From NCBI GenBank assembly GCA_016702645.1, contig JADJDP010000007.1:62001-126000 (forward strand): a stretch of 64,000 bases of DNA, written 5' to 3'. Positions 37,045-46,300 of this stretch are shown piece by piece. Every line of letters begins with the position of its first letter. Position 1 is the first letter of the stretch. The notes beneath the pieces are model-generated. The model ran no database searches. It had not been told where the DNA came from and saw only the letters and a list, made by a program, of their open reading frames with translations. Made by a program: the position numbers and the translations under genes. This DNA is from Flavobacteriales bacterium (lineage in GTDB: Bacteria > Bacteroidota > Bacteroidia > Flavobacteriales_F > PHOS-HE28).

Positions 37045-38762
37045 GGGGAACATCGAACACTGCTCGTTCTGCTGTCGTGACCACGATCGTGCTCATGGGG
37101 CTGGCAGCCCATGGACAAAAGCACAAGGTGGTCTTCACCAGTGACCAGGAACTACCCGATCGCTGGTCGCGGCCGGTGGAAGTAGGTTCCGTGGAACAGG
37201 TCCCGTCAGCGATCACGCAACAGATCGCATTTCTGCATGGCCAGGGTTACTTGGAGGCCAGCATAGACAGTTGCCATCGGGATAGCACTACCACCACCTG
37301 CCCGCTAACTGTTGGCAGGGCATACCGCTGGGCGCGTCTGAGCGGTTCCGGCATTCCGGTGGAGATCGCCAGCGAAGCCCGTTTTCGCGAGAAGCTTTAC
37401 AACGAAAGGCCGGTGGACCCCAAGAGCGTGCAGCGGCTCTTCGAGGACCTCCTGGAACGTTGCGAGGACAATGGCTATCCCTTCGCTCGCGTGAAGCTGG
37501 ACAGCCTCCGGCACTCGGGAGATGGACTCACGGCAAGCGTTCTTCTGGACAAGGGTCGGCTGGTGAAATTGGACAGCGTGCTCGTGCGCGGCACAGCGAA
37601 GACCAATCCACGCTACTTGCAGTCGTTGATCGGCATTCGGCCCGGCGACCTGTACAACGAATCGCTCGTGCGCGCCGTGGAACTGCGCGTGCGCGAGATG
37701 CCCTTCGTCACGCAGCGACAACGACCCTATGTGCAATTCACGCCGGAACGCAACAAGCTCTTCCTCTTCCTCGATGCCAAGAAGGCCAGCAGTATCAATG
37801 GCATACTGGGCGTGCAGCCCGATCCGAACACCGGCAAGGTCAAGCTCACCGGCGACCTCGATCTGCGCTTGCGCAACGCGCTCAAACGCGGTGAGGCCAT
37901 CGACCTCAACTGGCGCAGTCTCGCCGATGCCACCCAGGACCTGAAGGTGCGCTTCAACCTTCCCTTCGTGCTCAATACACCTTTCGGCGTGGATGCGAGT
38001 TTGAAGCTCTTCAAGCGCGACACCACCTTCCTGGAGGTGAGTGCGCGTGGCGCGTTGGAATACCTGCTTTTGCGGGGTGACAAGGTGAGCCTCTTCGTGA
38101 ACACCAAAAGCAGTGAGCGGCTTGGACGCAACACGTTCTCTGCCGTGGGCCTCGCGGATGTGAACGTGCTGAGCTACGGCCTCGGCATACAGCGGGAACG
38201 TTTCGACTACCGCTTCAACCCACGTCGCGGCCACAGCGTGCAGCTGGAAGGATCCGCAGGGAACAAGCGCACCACCACCGCTACGATCGGACAGGATGTC
38301 CAGTCGCCCACCATCCGCACTGTGCAATACGAGTTGGATGGCAAGGCGGTAGCGCACCTGCAGATCCGCCGAAGAAGCACGATCCGTTTCGCAGGCCAGG
38401 GCGGGTGGATGGTGAACGGCGACCTCTACCGCAACGAGCTCTATCGTATCGGAGGGCTCAAGACCTTACGTGGTGCGGACGAAGCGTCGATCTACTGTTC
38501 GTCGTACGCGATAGGCACCTTGGAATACCGTTTCGTTTACGAGGAGAACGCCAACTTCTTCCTTTTTGTGGACCAAGCATGGTGGGAGGACGCGGCACAA
38601 GAGCAACTCGTCACGGACACACCACGTGGCTTCGGCTTGGGTACGAGTTTCGAGACCAAGGCCGGGCTCTTCAGCATCACCTATGCGCTAGGGCAGCAGT
38701 TCGAGAACCCGATCCTCTTGCGTGGCGGTAAGGTGCACTTCGGTTTCACGAGCTTGTTCTGA
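37041..38762 (+). CDS. BamA/TamA-like outer membrane protein
   Basis: About 573 residues: a signal-like N-terminus (VVTTIVLMGLAAHGQ), POTRA-like repeats in the first 230 residues, and a 16-strand Omp85-type barrel ending in VHFGFTSLF with a terminal Phe. The conserved barrel loop is seen as YRIGGLKTLRGADE (a G-x-x-x-x-RG-like word). The best start is TTG 37041, overlapping the ung stop (TTGA); later GTG and ATG codons would cut the signal peptide. A role in outer-membrane protein or lipid assembly is inferred from the fold. The main BamA of the cell is probably elsewhere; this one is shorter. Confidence 0.82.
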   Translation: MRGTSNTARSAVVTTIVLMGLAAHGQKHKVVFTSDQELPDRWSRPVEVGSVEQVPSAITQQIAFLHGQGYLEASIDSCHRDSTTTTCPLTVGRAYRWARLSGSGIPVEIASEARFREKLYNERPVDPKSVQRLFEDLLERCEDNGYPFARVKLDSLRHSGDGLTASVLLDKGRLVKLDSVLVRGTAKTNPRYLQSLIGIRPGDLYNESLVRAVELRVREMPFVTQRQRPYVQFTPERNKLFLFLDAKKASSINGILGVQPDPNTGKVKLTGDLDLRLRNALKRGEAIDLNWRSLADATQDLKVRFNLPFVLNTPFGVDASLKLFKRDTTFLEVSARGALEYLLLRGDKVSLFVNTKSSERLGRNTFSAVGLADVNVLSYGLGIQRERFDYRFNPRRGHSVQLEGSAGNKRTTTATIGQDVQSPTIRTVQYELDGKAVAHLQIRRRSTIRFAGQGGWMVNGDLYRNELYRIGGLKTLRGADEASIYCSSYAIGTLEYRFVYEENANFFLFVDQAWWEDAAQEQLVTDTPRGFGLGTSFETKAGLFSITYALGQQFENPILLRGGKVHFGFTSLF

Positions 38763-38865
38763 AATAAGAGCGCGACGTATTCCACCTTTGTGAAGTGCGG
38801 CACTACCTCTTTTCGCTCTTTTCGTCGGCCCGCTTTCGGACGCGAGTTCACAAGCACCCGCATCC

Positions 38866-39420
38866 ATGGCACACCCCAAGCAAGGCCTCATCGACCTGCT
38901 CATGGAGTACATGGAAGTGCGTTATGCCGGGCAAGACCTAAGTGCCGATCTGCTCTATGTTTCCGTGCGCCGCCAGCGGCTTTTCCATGTGCGCGATGGC
39001 GGTCTCATCGCCGAATACCCCATCGCCACGGCAAGCAAAGGGCTTGGGGCCAAGGTGGACACCTATCGAACACCCACCGGCCTGCATCGCGTGAGCGAGA
39101 AGTTCGGGGATGATGTGCCGCCGCTCGGCATCTTGAAGGACCGCGAATTCACGGGGCAGTTCGCCGATCCCGACTTTGCTGGAAAGGACAACGACTGGAT
39201 CACCTCGCGCATCCTTTGGCTGAGTGGATTGGAACCAGGCGTGAACCAGGGAGACGACGTGGACAGCCATGAGCGCTTCATCTACATCCACGGCACGGCC
39301 AACGAAGGATCCGTCGGAACGCCAAGCAGCATGGGCTGCATCCGCATGCGTAACGCCGATGTGATCGAACTGTACGAGGGTGTTGCCGTGGGGACGCTGG
39401 TCGTGGTGCTGGACAATTGA
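38866..39420 (+). CDS. L,D-transpeptidase (YkuD domain)
   Basis: A 184-residue YkuD-family enzyme that forms or modifies peptidoglycan cross-links. The catalytic pocket is visible at the C-terminus: YIHGTANEGSVG followed by SMGCIRMRNADVIELY, with the active cysteine in GCIRM. The N-terminus lacks a signal peptide or membrane helix and begins with MAHPKQGLIDLLMEYM, so export would need another route or a start upstream; none was found in frame. It stands alone between the BamA-like gene and rmuC. Confidence 0.9.
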   Translation: MAHPKQGLIDLLMEYMEVRYAGQDLSADLLYVSVRRQRLFHVRDGGLIAEYPIATASKGLGAKVDTYRTPTGLHRVSEKFGDDVPPLGILKDREFTGQFADPDFAGKDNDWITSRILWLSGLEPGVNQGDDVDSHERFIYIHGTANEGSVGTPSSMGCIRMRNADVIELYEGVAVGTLVVVLDN

Positions 39421-39435
39421 GGGATACCCCATCCC

Positions 39436-39443
39436 TACCTTCG
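39436..39443 (+). promoter_or_regulatory. Promoter-like box upstream of rmuC
   Basis: TACCTTCG, 7 bases before the rmuC ATG; the same word as upstream of porP. If functional, the rmuC mRNA would be nearly leaderless. Confidence 0.35.
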
Positions 39444-39450
39444 TACACCC

Positions 39451-40737
39451 ATGGAACCCACCAGCCTGCTCCTCGGACTTTTCGCTGGGATCCTGCTCGG
39501 CGCAGTCGGCTATGCATGGTGGTTGAGGCAACGAAGCGGCGATGTGCTGGCACCCGTCCGCGAGTTGCATGAACGGGAAAAAGCCGATCTGCAGCGGCGC
39601 TTGGATGAGCAGACGCGCGAAGCCATGCAATTGAACGGGCAACTCGCCGGCGAACAGGAACGCGGTCGTGGGTTGGCCAAACGCTTGGAAGAACAGAAGG
39701 CCGAGTTGGAGCAATTGCAGGCGCGCATGACCACTGAGTTCGAGAACATCGCGAACCGATTGCTCTCACAACGCGGCAAGGAGTTGAACGAACAGCAACA
39801 AGAGAAGCTCGGCACCATCCTCAAACCGCTGCACGACAAGATCAAGGACTTCGAGGAGCAGGTGCGCAAAGCCTATGAGACCGAAGGCAAGGAGCGCTTC
39901 CAGTTGAAGAGCGAACTGGCCAAGCTGGTGGAGCAGAACACACGCTTGAGCAAGGACGCCGACAACCTCACGAAGGCGCTCAAGGGTGACTCGCAATCTC
40001 AAGGCGCTTGGGGTGAAATGATCTTGGAGAAACTCCTGGAGAGTTCGGGATTGTTGCCCGGCCAGGAGTACAGCATGCAAGAAAGCACCACGCTCGCGGA
40101 TGGCTCACGCTTGCGTCCGGATGCCGTGATCTTCCTTCCCGAAGACAAACACCTGATCATTGACAGCAAGGTGTCCTTGTTGCACTATGAAGCGTTCGCC
40201 TCAGCGACGGACACCGTTGATAAGGATCGCTTGCTGAAGCTGCACGTGGAAAGCCTGCGTAATCATGCTCGCGGACTTTCAGACAAGGATTACACCCGAC
40301 TGTACAATGTGAACAGCGTGGACTTCGTGTTGATGTTCGTGCCGATCGAACCGGCTTTCCTGCTGGCACTGCGCGAGCGACCGGAGATCTTCCAAGAGGC
40401 GTACGATCGCCAAGTGGTGATGGTGACGCACAGCACGTTGATGGCCACCTTGCGCACGATCCACGGCATTTGGAAGAACGAGCGCGTTGCAAAGAACCAC
40501 ATGGCCATCGCAGAGCGAGCTGGCGCGCTCTATGAGAAATTCGTGGGCTTCACCGAGGATCTCGGACGCATCGGCAAGCACGTGAACGATGCGAAGGACA
40601 GCTACGAGCGAGCCGTTGGCAAGTTGAGCGAGGGACCGGGCAATCTCGTTCGCCAGGTCGAAATGCTCAAGGAGCTCGGCGCAAAGACGAACAAGAACTT
40701 GCACGATAAATTGCTCCAACGATCGTTGGAAGAGTGA
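39451..40737 (+). CDS. rmuC: DNA recombination protein RmuC
   Basis: A 428-residue RmuC-family protein. It has an N-terminal membrane anchor (SLLLGLFAGILLGAVGYAWW), a long coiled coil with many Glu/Gln/Arg heptads (residues 35-150), and the C-terminal nuclease-like RmuC domain with GAWGEMILEKLLESSGL, SRLRPDAVIFLP, HLIIDSKVSLLHYEA, and FVLMFVPIEPAF. The family is a restriction-endonuclease-like fold limiting inversions at repeats. The GWxTD lipoprotein follows 4 bases later. Confidence 0.95.
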   Translation: MEPTSLLLGLFAGILLGAVGYAWWLRQRSGDVLAPVRELHEREKADLQRRLDEQTREAMQLNGQLAGEQERGRGLAKRLEEQKAELEQLQARMTTEFENIANRLLSQRGKELNEQQQEKLGTILKPLHDKIKDFEEQVRKAYETEGKERFQLKSELAKLVEQNTRLSKDADNLTKALKGDSQSQGAWGEMILEKLLESSGLLPGQEYSMQESTTLADGSRLRPDAVIFLPEDKHLIIDSKVSLLHYEAFASATDTVDKDRLLKLHVESLRNHARGLSDKDYTRLYNVNSVDFVLMFVPIEPAFLLALRERPEIFQEAYDRQVVMVTHSTLMATLRTIHGIWKNERVAKNHMAIAERAGALYEKFVGFTEDLGRIGKHVNDAKDSYERAVGKLSEGPGNLVRQVEMLKELGAKTNKNLHDKLLQRSLEE

Positions 40738-40741
40738 ATCG

Positions 40742-42019
40742 ATGAAAGCGCTCCTCATACTGCTTGTTGCGCTGCTGATGGCTTCCTGTGGCTCCTCGCC
40801 GCAAGCGATGCAGCGCGACAACCAAGTAGCCTTGTACGGAAAGGGCACTTCGCAACTGCGACTGAGCGCGCGGGTGTTCCACACCACGGCCGAGCAAAGC
40901 ACGGTGTACTACAAGCTGAACACGCGCGACCTGCTGTACAAGAGCGATGGCGGCGGTGGTCCTTACCGTGCCGTGGTTCGCGTACACTACGAGTCCTTCG
41001 CCGACTGGGGCTCGAAGCAGCTCCTGGACAGTTCAAGCACGTTGATCCAGGACAAGACCACTGACACCAACGAGGAACGCGAGCTCATCGGCAGCATGGA
41101 GTTGCGCAGCAGTGAAGGACGCGCGTTCATTCTGCGTGTAACAGCCCGCGATCTGAACAGGGACACAGAGAGCTCCCTTGTTCTGCGTGTGGAACGCGAC
41201 GTGAATGGATCGCGGCAGTACTTCATGCCTTCGGACACGACCAACGGACTGCCGTATTTCGACGATCACTTGGTAACGGGTCAGGCCGTAAGGGTGAGGT
41301 GCGATCTGCTTGCCGGTCGCACGTTGTTGGGAAGCCATCACCCGAACAGCCCAGCGCTGCCCACACCGGTTTTCGCGGGTTCCAGTGGTGACCATACCGA
41401 CCCTGCAACCGACAGCACCTTCCTTGTTACCGTGGACCACGATGGTCGCTTCCTCTTCGCTCCCGCCCAACCGGGCATCTACCACTTCGTAGCCGATACC
41501 TCGGCAGGTGCCCCAGGTGCGCATTTTTCGCTCTTCGTGCTGGAGCAGAGCTATCCCTTCGTGGACCAGGGTATCGACATGCTGAAACCATTGCGCTACA
41601 TCACCAGCATGCAGGAGTACGATCGCATGGCCGCTGCGCCCGATCTGCGCAAGGCGGTGGAGCGTTTTTGGATGGACGCCTCAGGCGATCGCGAACGCGC
41701 GCGCGAAGCCATCCGCATCTACTATGGTCGCGTGGAGAACGCCAATCGCCATTTCAGCGCGCTTGTGGAAGGATGGAGAACGGACCGTGGACTGGTGCAC
41801 ATCATTTTCGGCACACCCACCACGATCTACAAGACCCAGAACAACGAGTCCTGGATCTACGGCGAGGAGAACAACCTGATGAGCCTCACCTTCAACTTCG
41901 TGAAGCGCAAGAGCGCCTTCAGCGATAACGATCTTGTGCTGGACCGCGACCCCATGCTCAAGGGTGCTTGGTATCGCAACGTGGAGAGCTGGCGGAACGG
42001 CAGGATCTATCAGAACTAG
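40742..42019 (+). CDS. GWxTD domain-containing lipoprotein
   Basis: A 425-residue lipoprotein (signal II at LLMASC, Cys16). The C-terminal 150 residues fit the GWxTD family: RKAVERFWMDASGDRERARE, YYGRVENANRHFS, then GWRTDRGLVHIIFGTPTTIY and a Trp/Tyr-rich end. In Bacteroidota such proteins are widespread, with no proven function. The long middle part is strand-rich with Ig-like character. Probably co-transcribed with rmuC. Confidence 0.88.
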   Translation: MKALLILLVALLMASCGSSPQAMQRDNQVALYGKGTSQLRLSARVFHTTAEQSTVYYKLNTRDLLYKSDGGGGPYRAVVRVHYESFADWGSKQLLDSSSTLIQDKTTDTNEERELIGSMELRSSEGRAFILRVTARDLNRDTESSLVLRVERDVNGSRQYFMPSDTTNGLPYFDDHLVTGQAVRVRCDLLAGRTLLGSHHPNSPALPTPVFAGSSGDHTDPATDSTFLVTVDHDGRFLFAPAQPGIYHFVADTSAGAPGAHFSLFVLEQSYPFVDQGIDMLKPLRYITSMQEYDRMAAAPDLRKAVERFWMDASGDRERAREAIRIYYGRVENANRHFSALVEGWRTDRGLVHIIFGTPTTIYKTQNNESWIYGEENNLMSLTFNFVKRKSAFSDNDLVLDRDPMLKGAWYRNVESWRNGRIYQN

Positions 42020-42079
42020 GGGAGCTTGTCGCGGTGGGCCTGTCGAACCGCCCAATACAGGATCCTGGCGCTCGATGGT

Positions 42080-42104
42080 CCCCTTCGGCAGGCTCAGGGT
42101 GACA
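42080..42104. repeat. Dispersed-type short repeat upstream of rlmB
   Basis: The 25-base word beginning CCCCTTCGGCAGG and ending CTCAGGGTGACA contains a small imperfect hairpin. Words of this type (CCTTCGGCAGGCTCAGGG and variants) are, to my knowledge, common intergenic repeats in many bacterial genomes. It lies in the 114-base gap between the GWxTD lipoprotein and rlmB. A related word occurs inside xdhA. Confidence 0.65.
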
Positions 42105-42133
42105 ACTGCTCTTCCAAGCCCGACCTTCGCCGC

Positions 42134-42871
42134 ATGGCATCCAAAGACCTCGTATGTGGCGTATGGCCGGTGATCGAAGCATTACGTGCGGGCGCCAACG
42201 TGGAGAAGATCCTCCTGCGCCGTGAGGCCGGTGGTGATGGCATCAAGGAGATCCGTCAGCTCGCGCTGGACCGTGGCATTCCCTGGCAACCCGTGCCGGT
42301 GGAGAAACTGGACCGCCTGACGAAAACCGAGCACCAAGGTGTCATCGCCCTCATCTGCCAGGTGGAAGAACAAGATCTGGACGAGGTGATCACCAGGGCT
42401 TACGAGCTGGGTGAAACGCCGTTGATCATCGCGCTGGATAGCGTGACCGATGTGCGCAACTTGGGGGCGATCGCCCGTAGTGCAGAGTGCTTCGGGGCGC
42501 ACGCCCTGTTGGTTCCGAAGCAGGGCACTGCCCGCTTGGGCGAGGATGCCGTGAAAAGCAGCGCAGGAGCGTTGGTGCGGAAGCCGGTTTGCCGGGTATC
42601 GCGCCTTACCGATGGGCTCCGACGGGCAAAGGACCAAGGCACGCGTATCGTTGCCCTCTCGGAAAAGGGCGCAAAAGCACTGGACGAAGCAGACCTGAAA
42701 GGCCCACTTGTGGTTGTGATGGGTGCCGAGGACGTTGGTATCTCCGACCCCGTCCTGCGCATGGCGGATGAACTCGTGCGCATCCCCATGGTGGGGTCCA
42801 TCGGCTCGCTCAATGTGAGCGTGGCCACGGGCATCGTACTGCACGCAGTCCTGAGGCAACGCACGACCTAG
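42134..42871 (+). CDS. rlmB: 23S rRNA (guanosine-2'-O-)-methyltransferase RlmB-like (TrmH family)
   Basis: A 245-residue SpoU/TrmH methyltransferase with a knotted AdoMet site. An N-terminal substrate-binding domain (residues 1-80, GVWPVIEALRAGANVEKILL) is followed by the SPOUT motifs: DSVTDVRNLGAIARSAECFG, VVMGAEDVGIS and VRIPMVGSIGSLNVSVA. The start is ATG 42134 (MASKDLVCG); the upstream frame runs through the intergenic repeat. The family methylates G2251 in 23S rRNA (RlmB) or tRNA; RlmB is the likeliest from the domain layout. Confidence 0.93.
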   Translation: MASKDLVCGVWPVIEALRAGANVEKILLRREAGGDGIKEIRQLALDRGIPWQPVPVEKLDRLTKTEHQGVIALICQVEEQDLDEVITRAYELGETPLIIALDSVTDVRNLGAIARSAECFGAHALLVPKQGTARLGEDAVKSSAGALVRKPVCRVSRLTDGLRRAKDQGTRIVALSEKGAKALDEADLKGPLVVVMGAEDVGISDPVLRMADELVRIPMVGSIGSLNVSVATGIVLHAVLRQRTT

Positions 42872-42909
42872 GCCCGACCGGTAACATTCCCCGCTCCATT
42901 CGGGTATAA

Positions 42910-42950
42910 ACCGCCGATCAGAAAGGCGGTACGGACCACTCATCCGTGCC
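42910..42950 (+). promoter_or_regulatory. Two mutually exclusive small hairpins in the adhesin operon leader
   Basis: ACCGCC (42910-42915) pairs with GGCGGT (42925-42930); the overlapping word GGTACGGA (42928-42935) pairs with TCCGTGCC (42943-42950) with one wobble. They share 3 bases, so only one can form at a time. They lie 23 bases before the small exported protein's ATG. A regulatory switch is possible, but the stems are short and could occur by chance. Confidence 0.3.
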
Positions 42951-42972
42951 GGACCTCCTGAACCGACGGACC

Positions 42973-43335
42973 ATGAGGAGCACTGTTTTAAACCGCTTGC
43001 TGGCAGCCACGCTGCTGGTGTTCGGCCTGCAACAGGTCGGGCATGCCCAAGCCACGGAACCATCCCTGTATGCTGTGCGGGTCGCCGGCCTCACCAGTGA
43101 GGAACGCGACGCCGTGGTGCATGAACTGGCCCGGACCGGTGAGGCCCGGATGGCATTCGCCTGTGTACCCGCCGGGGTGATGGTCTTCGAACCCACACCG
43201 AACAGGAACCGCGATGCTGTGGTGCTGAGCGTCGCCAATGTGCTCGAAGCACGCACGCACCGCGAGCGCATCCTCGAAATACCACTCAGCCTTGCCGATG
43301 CGGAAGCGGCTTGTGCCGAAGCCCGTAACCGATGA
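42973..43335 (+). CDS. Small exported protein preceding the giant adhesin
   Basis: A 120-residue protein with a signal peptide (LLAATLLVFGLQQVGHAQ). The mature 90 residues look like a ferredoxin-like beta-alpha-beta fold: YAVRVAGL strand, SEERDAVVHELART helix, ARMAFACVPAGVMVFEP strand pair, RDAVVLSVANVLEA helix. There is no CxxC metal motif, so a heavy-metal domain is not supported. The start is ATG 42973 (the longer frame lacks signal character). Its stop overlaps the adhesin start (ATGA), implying translational coupling and perhaps a chaperone or accessory role. I do not recognise the family. Confidence 0.78.
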   Translation: MRSTVLNRLLAATLLVFGLQQVGHAQATEPSLYAVRVAGLTSEERDAVVHELARTGEARMAFACVPAGVMVFEPTPNRNRDAVVLSVANVLEARTHRERILEIPLSLADAEAACAEARNR

Positions 43336-46300
43336 GCGCGATGAACCTCAGGGCCAAGCAGATCAGGGCCGTCCTCTTGGGCGGTCTCGTCGCGTTGACC
43401 GGAACCTCTTCCGCCCAATTGGCGGTGAACCCACAAACCGATCCGCTGCAGCTCGCCCAAGCCATCGCGGGCAACGGAGTTCGCATCGCCAACCCGGTCA
43501 TCGATTGCCATACCGATGGCTTCGGTGAGTTCAGTTACACAGGCAGTCTGCTCGATATCAACGAGGGCATCATCCTCACCAGTGGAACGATCGAGAACGC
43601 CATTGGCCCCAACAACGTCTCGAACAGATCCTTCCAACAATACCGACCCGGCAGCGCGCTCCTCGATGTGGTCACCGGCCGAACCACGCACGATGCCTGC
43701 CGCTTCGAATTCGATGTGATCCCCGGCGGTGATTCGTTGACCTTCGACTTCACCTTCGCCAGCGAAGAATACAACGAGTGGGTCGGCTCACAATACAACG
43801 ATGTGTTCGGCTTCTTCATCAGCGGACCCGGCATCACCGGCGATGCTGGCATTGGAAGCGATCACAACATCGCGTTGATCCCCAACAGCACCCAGGCCGT
43901 AACGATCAACAACGTGAACAACGGATCGAACACGGTCCACTACCTCGATAACGCAGGCGGTTCGCAGGTGCAGTACGATGGTATCACGCGGAACCTGCAG
44001 GCTGTCGCCGCAGTGCAGCCTTGCCAGACCTACCACCTCAAACTGATCGTTGCGGATGCCTCCGACCGCAAACTGGACAGCGGGGTGCTCATTGAACGCA
44101 TTGAAAGCAATGCCGTGACGATGTCATCCCTCACCGCCAGTGGCATGGCCCACATGGTGGAAGGCTGCAATGCCGGCACCATCCGATTCACCCGTCAGAA
44201 CGTGACGAACCAGCCGCTCGATGTGCCCTACTTCCTCATGGGCACGGCGGTCAATGGCTTGGACTATCCGCTCATAGGCAATGACCCCGACGCGCTCGTG
44301 GCGAAGACCGCCACGATCCCGGCGAACGCAGCGAGCGTGGATGTCACGATCGACCCGATCGCCGACGGTGCACTGGAGGGTACCGAGGAGGTGAAGGTGT
44401 ACCTCAGCATCTCCGCATGCCCCAATTATTATGTCGATAGTCTCACACTTGGCATCCAGGATTCGCTTTTCGCCACGGTGAGCACACCCACTCCGATATG
44501 CGCAGGAGGTCAAGCCCAACTGGTCGCTAGCGGTGGCCTGTCCTACGCGTGGAGCCCTGCCAACGCACTAAACGATGCTGCGGTCGCAAACCCGATGGCA
44601 TCACCATCGTCCACTTCGAACTACACGGTGACGGTGAGTGCGGGTACCTGCACGGAAACATTGAGCACGACCGTGACGGTGAGTTCCATTGAGTTGAGCG
44701 CCAACACGACCGCACCACTTTGCAACGGAGGAGACAACGGCGTACTCAACCTGGATGTGAACGGCGGGGTTGCGCCCTACACCTTCCTATGGACAGGACC
44801 GAACGGATACGCGGCCACTTCTGAAGACCTGGTGAACATCGGAGCGGGCACCTACACCGTGAGCGTGGGCGATGGCGCGAACTGCGCGCATGTGCAGAGC
44901 TTCAACGTTTCCGCACCGCAGGCGCTGGCGATAACACTTGCTCCCAGCATCCTCGCCTTCGGACAGAACATCGCCTGCTTTGGCGGAAGCACGGGATCGA
45001 TCAACCTGGGGATCACTGGTGGGACAGGCCCCTATTCGACCGCATGGAGCGGCCCCAACGGATATGCCTCAACGAACGAGGACATCGTTGATCTGAGTGC
45101 AGGCACCTACAACGTGCTCGTGACCGACGCCAACGGTTGCACCGCGGGTGGATCGTTCAACATGACGCAACCGGATGCCTTGCAGCCGACCATTACAAGC
45201 GTTCAGCAGATCTCCTGCTTCGGATCGAACAACGGTGCTGCAACCGCGGCCATCACCGGCGGCATGCCTCCTTTCAATTACGCGTGGAACACAACGCCTG
45301 CGCAGAACAGCGCATCCGTTTCAGGACTGGAACCCGGGAACTACTCGGTAACGATAACTGACGGTTACGGCTGCACCTCGGTCGGTAACGTGACGATCAC
45401 TGAACCATCGGCACTTGGCCTGTCGTTCGTCGCAGCGAACAACATACGCAACTGCCAGGGACAGGCACAGGAAGATGGAACTGCAACTGCGTTGGCCGTT
45501 GGAGGAAGCGGGCCGTACACCTACGAGTGGAACACGACGCCCGCACAGAACATCGCTACGGCGATTTTCAGCACCAGCGGTAACTACACCGTAACAGCGA
45601 TGGACGCGAACGGTTGCATTGCCAGCTCGGACATCGACATAAGCCAGCCCGGCACTTCCTCTGCTTCCATCCTGTCGCAGACGAACGTCACCTGTTTCGG
45701 TGACAACATCGGCAATGCGACGATCGAGATCACTGGTGGCGCGAGCGTGATGGTCATCGAGTGGAACACCGTTCCAATGCAGATCGGAGCGACCGTATCA
45801 GGACTTGCACCAGGGACCTATACCGCAACAGCACAGCACGCCGATGGCTGCCAAACGAACATTGACGTTGTCATTGACGGCCCCTTGAACCCGCTGACCG
45901 CCACGATCGATCCGAACATCACCAACGAACTCTGCGCAGGGGACTTCAGCGGCAGTGCTACTGTGATCCCGAACGGCGGTGGCGCACCGTACAGCTATGC
46001 TTGGAACACCAGCCCGGTGCAAACGAGCGCTACGGCGAGCGATCTGGCGGCCGGGATGTGGAGCGTTGTGGTGACCGATGCCTTCGGCTGCAGCACTCCA
46101 GCCACTGCGACCATCGGCGGACCCGCTTTACCGCTGAGCGTGCTGATCACGGACCACACCAACGTGTTGTGCTCCGGTGCGGCCCAAGGCAGTGCTACAG
46201 CCGATGGGAGCGACGGCACTCCCACCTACAGCTATGCGTGGGATTGCATACCTCCGCAAACAGGACCCATTGCAACCGACCTGGTGGCCGGGACCTACAC

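Noticed and set aside
42973..43335. Heavy-metal-associated domain in the small exported protein
   Set aside because: The fold pattern is similar but the CxxC metal-binding pair is absent.
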